From Clostridium sp. (GTDB lineage: Bacteria; Bacillota; Clostridia; Lachnospirales; Lachnospiraceae), in contig JAMPFS010000048.1 in NCBI GenBank assembly GCA_023664325.1, forward strand, positions 1 to 20,132: a DNA stretch of 20,132 nt. The letters run 5' to 3'. Below, piece by piece: positions 15,217-20,132 of this stretch (positions are counted from its first letter, which is position 1; each line of letters begins with the position of its first letter). Under the pieces are notes generated by a model. That model saw only the letters and a list, made by a program, of their open reading frames with translations, made no database searches and had not been told where the DNA came from. The position numbers were made by a program, and so were the translations under genes.

Positions 15217-16137
15217 CTACACATACCAAATATCCTTAAAATAAACATTCTCCCGATTATCAATAAAGACCGCTTTTGAACTGCGGAACACGGCATCTTG
15301 TAAAAGCAGCCGTTTCCCCTCATGCTCCAGATTGACAGATTCCATATCACCGAGGCGATCGTGCAAAATATCCATTTTATAGAACTGTCCATGGCAGTTA
15401 TCCCCGTCGCACAGCAGTTGGTTTCCCTTTGTGATCAGGAATTTTGTCATTCCCTTTATCTTTGGCTGATATACAATATCTTTCTTAAAATCTGTCCGCA
15501 CCAGAGCAAAATCTGCATAATAATAAAACCATAAATTTTCCTGCTCATCCACATTCACCGCATAGCAGTCCATAATCCAATATTTTTCATTTTCCCAGAC
15601 ACGCTGTCCCGTGCTGTCCCAGATTACCAGGCCTTTATTTCCAAAAGGTGCATCTCCAAACACGCCTTCATCAAAATAGCTAGTGATGATTCTTCCATCC
15701 CTTGTAACAATACAGTCTTCAATCCCATCGCCCACACAAAATCTCTGCAAGGCTTCGCCCTGCCGATTGACAATACAGGCATTGTCCTCATACATGCCGC
15801 TTTTTTTCCACCGGCTTCTGGCTCCGAGCAGCAGTATATTTTCATGAATCGGCTGTATATAGTGGTAATTCATTTCATGCACGCCAAAATCAAAACATTC
15901 ATCATATACCAGTTCCTCATTTATCCAGTCTACGATACCATGCACTGCCATATATCTGGTATTCGCCTGCGTATCCACAAACATTCCCTGAATCCGTTCC
16001 GGCACATGCTCGGCAAAGAGAAAATAAACCGCATCATCATATCCAATGCATCCACGGACAAATGTATAGTTCTCAATGCTGTGCCGCACTTTCAAATCCT
16101 GAAAGGGAACCGGATTCTGTAATAAAATTGTTTTCAT
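15217..16137 (-). CDS. Uncharacterised protein, predicted beta-propeller
   Basis: A 306-residue soluble protein without signal peptide or membrane helix. It is rich in short beta strands with recurring units: an unpaired hydrophobic strand, a turn with Asp/Gly, then a second strand. Examples are NACIVNRQGEALQRFCVGDG, IEDCIVTRDGRIITSYFDEG, GLVIWDSTGQRVWEN, AVNVDEQENLWFYYY and FLITKGNQLLCDGDN. That spacing (about 40-45 residues) suggests a WD40/YVTN-like propeller, an inference from strand pattern only. AGGTGA lies seven bases before the ATG. It is the last gene of the minus-strand immunity-like island, after the zinc-ribbon gene. The function is unknown; context makes an immunity or accessory role possible. 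Confidence 0.6.
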   Translation of the reverse strand: MKTILLQNPVPFQDLKVRHSIENYTFVRGCIGYDDAVYFLFAEHVPERIQGMFVDTQANTRYMAVHGIVDWINEELVYDECFDFGVHEMNYHYIQPIHENILLLGARSRWKKSGMYEDNACIVNRQGEALQRFCVGDGIEDCIVTRDGRIITSYFDEGVFGDAPFGNKGLVIWDSTGQRVWENEKYWIMDCYAVNVDEQENLWFYYYADFALVRTDFKKDIVYQPKIKGMTKFLITKGNQLLCDGDNCHGQFYKMDILHDRLGDMESVNLEHEGKRLLLQDAVFRSSKAVFIDNRENVYFKDIWYV

Positions 16138-16212
16138 TTATCTTCACCTACACCCCATAATGTATCATATATTGATTGCCAGCAATCGCCTGCCGAATCA
16201 TTTCTTGCTCCT

Positions 16213-16581
16213 TCACATAAACTCTTCCTTCTCCGCCCGGCGCTCATATTCTGCCCGTCTCATCTGATGCCGTTTCGCCCCGGTAAAATGCCGCTGGTAC
16301 TTTTTCCGCCTGCTATCCTTCAATGTCCCAATATCCCTGCTGCTGTTTTCTTCATACTCCTGCACGATTGCCTGACTGGGTGTATCTGGCCGGCCTGCAC
16401 AATAGGGGCAGTTTTCATCTCCACATTTCTCACTCAGCCAGCAGTCACACTCTACACAAACAATCGAGTCATATTTATCAAAGAACAATAGTGAATCATT
16501 TCCGCAAGATGGACATTTGCGTGGTATCCAATTTCCAGCCCGCAGCCATCTTTTATCTCTTTGATATTCCTGTCGATTCAT
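16213..16581 (-). CDS. Small zinc-ribbon protein of unknown function
   Basis: A 122-residue basic protein. Eight cysteines are clustered: Cys23-x2-Cys26, Cys42-x2-Cys45-x-Cys47, then Cys53-x4-Cys58-x2-Cys61 (KCPSCGND, VCVECDCWLSEKCGDENCPYC). Two zinc ribbons or one complex zinc site are likely. The tail after residue 70 is highly charged and Arg/Lys-rich (RRKKYQRHFTGAKRHQMRRA), which could bind nucleic acid. The start at 16581 has AGAAGGG about ten bases upstream. It lies 30 bases after the DUF6304 gene, same strand, and is probably co-transcribed. I recognise no named family. Confidence 0.6.
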   Translation of the reverse strand: MNRQEYQRDKRWLRAGNWIPRKCPSCGNDSLLFFDKYDSIVCVECDCWLSEKCGDENCPYCAGRPDTPSQAIVQEYEENSSRDIGTLKDSRRKKYQRHFTGAKRHQMRRAEYERRAEKEEFM

Positions 16582-16611
16582 CTTCCATGCACCCTTCTTT
16601 CTATTAACCCC

Positions 16612-17385
16612 TTACTGACACTCCTCCACAAATCCCCGGTATCCTCTACATTGATTCCGTATGGCATATTCCTGGCACAGGAAATCTTCCTGCCTCACGT
16701 CGCAGTCTTTAATTTCCAAATATTCAAAAAAGCTGTCTTTATCATTTACTTTTAGATAGTCTTCCTTATACCTGCGGTAACAAAGCATCGTTCCATAATT
16801 ATCGCTGCCATAGGGGGAGTAATCCGCATATTGGCAGGTAAAGCAGCTCTGGATATAATAATCCGCCTGTATCTGCTTACTGACATCCTTTAAAGCGCGT
16901 TCAAAATACAATGACTTTACGGAACTTTCATAAACCCTGCCCTCCACCGTCAGGGAAAAACGCAAAACGGCCTCGTCATCCTGATATACGCGGATATTAT
17001 CACAATAAACAGCCGCCCGCCGTCTTTGCTCCACAAGCTGGAATGCAATATCGATCATCCCTTCCACTTTACAGCCATCCTTCTTTCGGACCACTGCAAT
17101 TGGAATATAAATCTCCATAGTATATCGCTGCAAATCATAATAATACGGTGTAATAACATTCAAATCCTTATGGTTTCCGCCTCTCTTCAGCAGGCAGAAT
17201 TTTCCCTCCGCCAAATCATACTGGCGCATATCCTGCAATTCAAAATCCCCAATACTGCCTCCTGAAAATGTTATGCCATCCACTGTAAAAGAAAGCGGTC
17301 TTGTAACCCGCTCTTCCTGCGTATTGATTATCTCAATATCTTCATCATGGAATTTGTCCTTATAATGTGCTTTCCATATTACCAT
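16612..17385 (-). CDS. DUF6304 family protein
   Basis: A 257-residue soluble protein. The first 165 residues look beta-rich (SFTVDGITFSGGSIGDFELQ, MEIYIPIAVVRKKDGCKVEG, LRFSLTVEGRVYESS). The C-terminal 80 residues carry the conserved cysteine block CFTCQYADYSPYG with Cys181 and Cys184, Cys202 (MLCYRRYKEDYL), Cys228 and Cys237 (DFLCQEYA), which probably binds zinc. This block matches my memory of DUF6304 proteins found near polymorphic toxin and immunity genes. GGGG lies six bases before the ATG. Molecular function is unknown. It follows a 42-residue remnant by one base. Confidence 0.7.
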   Translation of the reverse strand: MVIWKAHYKDKFHDEDIEIINTQEERVTRPLSFTVDGITFSGGSIGDFELQDMRQYDLAEGKFCLLKRGGNHKDLNVITPYYYDLQRYTMEIYIPIAVVRKKDGCKVEGMIDIAFQLVEQRRRAAVYCDNIRVYQDDEAVLRFSLTVEGRVYESSVKSLYFERALKDVSKQIQADYYIQSCFTCQYADYSPYGSDNYGTMLCYRRYKEDYLKVNDKDSFFEYLEIKDCDVRQEDFLCQEYAIRNQCRGYRGFVEECQ

Positions 17386-17386
17386 T

Positions 17387-17515
17387 CTATCCCCGCCTTC
17401 TTCCTATCTTTACCTTAATCAGCCTGACCGGTTTATCCGCATTTCCCCAGATAACGGTGTATACACAATCCCCATAAACCTTTATATCTCCATAATCCCT
17501 CTTTACTGATTCAAA
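17387..17515 (-). pseudogene. C-terminal remnant of a lost gene
   Basis: An open frame without start codon, bounded by TAA at 17516-17518 and ending TAG one base before the DUF6304 start. It encodes 42 residues (FESVKRDYGDIKVYGDCVYT then VIWGNADKPVRLIKVKIGRR and RG) that look like a folded beta-rich C-terminus and not random sequence. The tight spacing suggests the intact parent gene was formerly coupled to the DUF6304 gene. The remainder of the 328-base gap holds a hairpin terminator and repeat copy B. Confidence 0.4.
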
Positions 17516-17602
17516 TTATACCGCACTCTATTTTAGAAGTCATCCTGTTTTTAAAAATTATAATCTTTTCGTTTTTCTGTTATGCTAAACTTTTTATCAT
17601 AT

Positions 17603-17641
17603 AAAAGACAGGATAACCTCATTTTGAAGTTCCTGCCTTTT
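17603..17641 (-). terminator. Hairpin terminator after the Rpn-family gene
   Basis: AAAAGACAGGA (17603-17613) pairs with TCCTGCCTTTT (17631-17641) over 11 bp with one mismatch, with an inner imperfect stem. On the minus strand the stem ends in TCTTTTATAT, about 75 bases after the Rpn stop. It would also work weakly on the plus strand. Confidence 0.6.
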
Positions 17642-17673
17642 CTACCTACAATAGCACATAATTCATTTTCAAG

Positions 17674-17724
17674 CGGCTACAAAATCTTGTTTTTAACAAA
17701 AGTGTATAAACATTTATACCGGCT
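17674..17724 (+). repeat. Degenerate ~50-bp direct repeat, copy B
   Basis: Partner of the repeat at 15081-15133. It overlaps the last codons and stop of the Rpn-family gene (minus strand) and includes the small palindrome TATAAATGTTTATA just beyond the stop. The shared core is AACAAAAGTGTATAAACA. Confidence 0.4.
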
Positions 17725-18460
17725 GTAAATCAGTTGCAATGCTTTTCACGATATCAAGAGGCATATCCAGAAACTCTGCTATCTCATCTAATGACAATTT
17801 TCCACTTTCTATCATACGCAATGCTGCATTTTTCTTTTCATCTGTTACAAAATCATTTACAATATCCTCAACAATTGTACACATAACTTTTTGTCCCTCC
17901 TTATCTGTTTTAAAATATCTGGCACGGTCTGCCAATTCTTTATAATTCATATCTTCTGGATTCGTGCAACTGAAGTCATACATCAGTTTTCCCAACGGTG
18001 TATTATCTTTAATTTGTCCATTCACATATATAATATGTGCCTCATCACCAAAAAGCTCTCCGGTCTCTTCAATTCTTCTGTCTATATGATAGATCGGCAA
18101 ATTCCTTTGTAAAACATCGCTTTCTGTAATAAAAATCACATAAGTCTCCGGCAAGTATTCTGTATCGTCTCCCGAAAGAATAGCGTTAGCATCCATAATA
18201 CTACTATTATATCTTGCCCTCTTGGGTTTCGCCCCAGCCGATGCACGCTGTGTTTCCACATCATACTGTTTGGCAGCACGATCAACTGCTGTCACATCCA
18301 TTCGTATGGAACGTCCTTGTAAGTTCTTTACCCCAACCTGAGTATGCGCCTTCTCTACTATCAATTCATCATCATTCATGATAATACGCAAAACCAGTTC
18401 TATGCCTTCTTTGTAATTTTCAAAACATTTTGTCATAAAGTCATCGTCAAAATAACACAT
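17714..18460 (-). CDS. Rpn family recombination-promoting nuclease (PD-(D/E)XK), N-terminally frameshifted
   Basis: The intact part is 248 residues starting MCYFDDDFMTKCFENY. The PD-(D/E)XK core is visible as Asp55 (SIRMDVTAVD) and DVETQR with Glu69 and Gln71, then RARYNSSIMDANAI, YVIFITESDV, LPIYHIDRRI and HIIYVNG. The tail has IESGKLSLDEIAEFLDM, a helix-turn-helix-like end common in this family. The ATG at 18460 has no properly spaced ribosome site. Upstream, an ATG at 18552 opens MKKRIQTKAGVLVDG and runs into a stop. Adding one A to the four-A run at 18499-18502 joins it in frame through KTEKKQYILDRIQEM, giving 279 residues, the usual family length. So the gene is probably frameshifted or the base was missed. 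Rpn proteins are DNA endonucleases linked to recombination. Confidence 0.82.
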   Translation of the reverse strand: MCYFDDDFMTKCFENYKEGIELVLRIIMNDDELIVEKAHTQVGVKNLQGRSIRMDVTAVDRAAKQYDVETQRASAGAKPKRARYNSSIMDANAILSGDDTEYLPETYVIFITESDVLQRNLPIYHIDRRIEETGELFGDEAHIIYVNGQIKDNTPLGKLMYDFSCTNPEDMNYKELADRARYFKTDKEGQKVMCTIVEDIVNDFVTDEKKNAALRMIESGKLSLDEIAEFLDMPLDIVKSIATDLQPV

Positions 18461-18567
18461 TTCCTGTATCCGATCTAAAATATATTGTTTCTTCTCTGTT
18501 TTGTATATCCGTCAACTAATACACCTGCCTTTGTTTGTATTCTTTTCTTCATCTTACCACGCTATTC

Positions 18568-18900
18568 TTAATAATACAATGGAAGAAAATGAAAATGGAC
18601 TAGACTTTGCCCCTTTTGATGTTCTATTTCATGCGAAATAACTTTAAATATGTTTGAAATTCTATCTAAATCGACTATATTAACTTCTCTATTATCTTTT
18701 TCAATTTGCTCCAAACTAGTATAATCATCATCCAAAGATGCCACAAAAACTCTTGGTTCTTTCTGAAAATCTATCTCTTCTTCCATTTCCATATACCAAA
18801 AATAATTAATTTCTGTTTCCAAATATCTTCCATTTATATCACAATATCTATCACATACTTGATCAATTATTCTTCTCAAAGTTACAATATCAATTTTCAA
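18568..18900 (-). CDS. Small acidic protein, possible immunity protein
   Basis: A 110-residue protein with a TTG start; AGGGG lies eight bases before it. It reads MKIDIVTLRRIIDQVCDRYC, then FWYMEMEEEIDF, then a run of acidic residues (VASLDDDYTSLEQIEKDNRE) and an amphipathic helix NIVDLDRISNIFKVISHEIE. The last 17 residues are aromatic and may be read-through past an original stop. I recognise no family. Small size, acidity and position beside a CDI-type immunity gene suggest an immunity protein. Its start overlaps the stop of the broken small ORF upstream (TTGA), pointing to translational coupling. Base composition is noticeably AT-rich. Confidence 0.55.
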   Translation of the reverse strand: MKIDIVTLRRIIDQVCDRYCDINGRYLETEINYFWYMEMEEEIDFQKEPRVFVASLDDDYTSLEQIEKDNREVNIVDLDRISNIFKVISHEIEHQKGQSLVHFHFLPLYY

Positions 18901-19035
18901 TCTACTATCCCCTGTTCATCCAAAACTTCAGAATATTTCTGAATATCTCCATTTATTTTATTCTCATTGTAATAAGCAAAACCCAGTTGCAAAAACCAAA
19001 GCTTGCTCCCCCTCTATATTTTCAAACGTAATCAT
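18897..19035 (-). pseudogene. Small TPR-like ORF broken by one extra G
   Basis: An ATG two bases after the CDI-type immunity gene stop opens MITFENIEG. The frame then diverges at a run of five Gs. With four Gs it would read on as SKLWFLQLGFAYYNENKING then DIQKYSEVLDEQGIVD and stop overlapping the TTG start of the next gene, giving 45 residues. As it stands translation ends after 23 codons. The WFLQLGFAYY segment resembles a TPR helix seen in immunity-associated proteins, an inference. Confidence 0.45.
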
Positions 19036-19036
19036 C

Positions 19037-19456
19037 TTACTTTTCCATCGCTTCTATCAACACTTCTAGCTCATCTAATATTTTTTTATACTCCTGTCTG
19101 GAATGTACGTCCAGCCAATCATATAAATCTATATTCCTGCTGGCTATCCCATGCAAATAAAGATATGTTTTTCTTTCCCCCGCTATTGGATATTTTCTTA
19201 AGCATCTAATATACAATTCCAACAACTGACCTTCATACATCTCACCTTCAAACGGATTCTTCAGCAGTCTTTCTAAAGTAAGCGGCATGGCAATATCCAA
19301 AAGCACCTCCTGCCTTAACATTCTGGAAATATCCAACAAAGATAATTCTTCTATTTGCTTATTTACCAAATCGGCAAACCATTGTCCTAAAGGACTTTGG
19401 GATTCCAGCTGTGCTGTGTCAATATTCTTTATCCTATATATCTTTTCGCTGCTCAA
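19037..19456 (-). CDS. CDI-type (contact-dependent inhibition) immunity protein
   Basis: A 139-residue helical protein with a TTG start; GGGG lies about ten bases upstream. The core reads LGQWFADLVNKQIEELSLLD, then ISRMLRQEVLLDIAMPLTLE and RLLKNPFEGEMYEGQLLELY. The pattern of a helical segment followed by PFxGExYEGxLL is what I know from contact-dependent growth inhibition immunity proteins of the CdiI_2-like group. Such proteins bind and neutralise a specific toxin domain in the cytoplasm. No CdiA or other toxin gene is present in the window, so it is an orphan. It follows the 83-residue gene by 18 bases. Confidence 0.65.
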   Translation of the reverse strand: MSSEKIYRIKNIDTAQLESQSPLGQWFADLVNKQIEELSLLDISRMLRQEVLLDIAMPLTLERLLKNPFEGEMYEGQLLELYIRCLRKYPIAGERKTYLYLHGIASRNIDLYDWLDVHSRQEYKKILDELEVLIEAMEK

Positions 19457-19474
19457 AATAACCCGTCCCCTTTA

Positions 19475-19726
19475 TCACCATTCATTTGCTTCATCAATTT
19501 CCTTTTTCCTGTCAAGAAATATCTGGATAGCCAATTTTTCACGGTCTTCTAAATTATATATGTACTCTTCATCCCTCACCAATTCTTCATATCCCCATAC
19601 CGCAGAAATGCCATCTCCTCCTCTGTAATGGAACATCCAGCCAAAATAGATTCTATCATCAACCATTTCAAATCTTACCCCTTTTGAGTGCAAAAAAGCG
19701 CATGGTTTACATTTTACTGTTTCCAT
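19475..19726 (-). CDS. Small uncharacterised protein in immunity cluster
   Basis: An 83-residue acidic protein with AAAGG just before the ATG. It reads METVKCKPCAFLHSKGVRFE, then FGWMFHYRGGDGISAVWGYEELV and a charged helical tail NLEDREKLAIQIFLDRKKEIDEANEW. A CxxC occurs near the N-terminus (Cys6, Cys9). No family recognised. It is co-directional and closely spaced with the CDI-type immunity gene and lies directly after the partial Rpn gene. An immunity or accessory role is a guess from context. Confidence 0.5.
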   Translation of the reverse strand: METVKCKPCAFLHSKGVRFEMVDDRIYFGWMFHYRGGDGISAVWGYEELVRDEEYIYNLEDREKLAIQIFLDRKKEIDEANEW

Positions 19727-19768
19727 GTGCCTTTACGCTGTTATTGTGATATTAAATTGTTTTACCGA

Positions 19769-20132
19769 TTATACTAACTGCATGACCTCAGTTTCAAGTT
19801 CTCTAACATCATTCTCAGACAAGCTGGGAAAACATTCAGATATTTCATCCACCTTTATTTTCCCTAATTTCAAAAGTCTACGAGCATTATCTTTTGTTGT
19901 TTCATTCCTCATATCCTCCATAATCTTACACATGGCTTTTACTCCTTTCTCGTCTTTCTTGAAGTACCTCGCTCTCCCTGCAAGCTCCTCAAAATTCATA
20001 TCATCGGGTTCAGTGCATGAGAAGTCGTGCATTAGCTTACCGATTTCATCATCGCCCCTATATTTGCCATTCACATATAGGATATGCGAACCGTCACCAA
20101 ACAATACTTTGTTTTCTCCGATTGTAACATAT
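19769..20132 (-). CDS. Rpn family recombination-promoting nuclease, 5' end outside window
   Basis: The frame is open to the window edge, so the start and catalytic half are missing. The visible 120 residues begin YVTIGENKVLFGDGSHILYV and match the C-terminal part of the gene at 17714-18460: GKLMHDFSCTEPDDMNFEEL against GKLMYDFSCTNPEDMNYKEL, then RARYFKKDEKGVKAMCKIME against RARYFKTDKEGQKVMCTIVE. The two are clear paralogues, diverged beyond a recent duplication. The end carries LGKIKVDEISECFPSLSE, the helix-turn-helix-like tail. A TTG at 20104 is not the true start. Confidence 0.8.
   Translation of the reverse strand, partial: YVTIGENKVLFGDGSHILYVNGKYRGDDEIGKLMHDFSCTEPDDMNFEELAGRARYFKKDEKGVKAMCKIMEDMRNETTKDNARRLLKLGKIKVDEISECFPSLSENDVRELETEVMQLV

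Overview
The window looks like a low-GC Firmicutes chromosome, most likely a gut Lachnospiraceae relative. This is inferred from strong AGGAGG-type ribosome sites, TTG starts, the families present (DUF819, PepD, DUF6304, Rpn/PD-(D/E)XK transposase-nucleases, SUKH and CDI-type immunity proteins) and AT-rich intergenic DNA. No rRNA, tRNA, CRISPR array or complete insertion sequence was found.

Layout. (1) 1-4.9 kb, minus strand: a merR-DUF4405 pair, then a redox/regulatory operon read tetR > aldo/keto reductase > carboxymuconolactone decarboxylase-cupin fusion > lysR. The tetR promoter carries two near-identical palindromic operators 32 bp apart. (2) 4.9-5.6 kb: an orphan SUKH (SMI1/KNR4) immunity gene preceded by a frameshifted short partner that overlaps its start codon. 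(3) 5.5-8.5 kb, minus strand: a pepD (M20C dipeptidase) and DUF819 membrane protein operon with its own promoter and terminator. (4) 8.6-14.3 kb, plus strand: an OmpR-type response regulator and histidine kinase, then a MacB/FtsX-type ABC exporter made of two permeases and one ATPase. Between them lie a terminator, four 11-bp operator-like repeats, a -10 box and a 210-bp MITE-like element with terminal inverted repeats and a 10-bp target duplication. (5) 14.3-15.1 kb: pnuC with its own promoter. (6) 15.2-20.1 kb, minus strand: an accessory island of orphan immunity-like genes (predicted propeller protein, zinc-ribbon protein, DUF6304, CDI-type immunity protein and unknown small proteins) interspersed with two Rpn-family genes and gene remnants.

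How it works together. The two-component system probably senses an envelope-active compound and activates the exporter through the 11-bp repeats. The MITE has landed between promoter and ribosome site, so the exporter mRNA should begin with a long structured leader. The tail of the window resembles a store of immunity genes without their toxins. At least three loci in the immunity-type regions look broken by single-base changes, two of them in homopolymer runs, which suggests decay, phase variation or assembly error.
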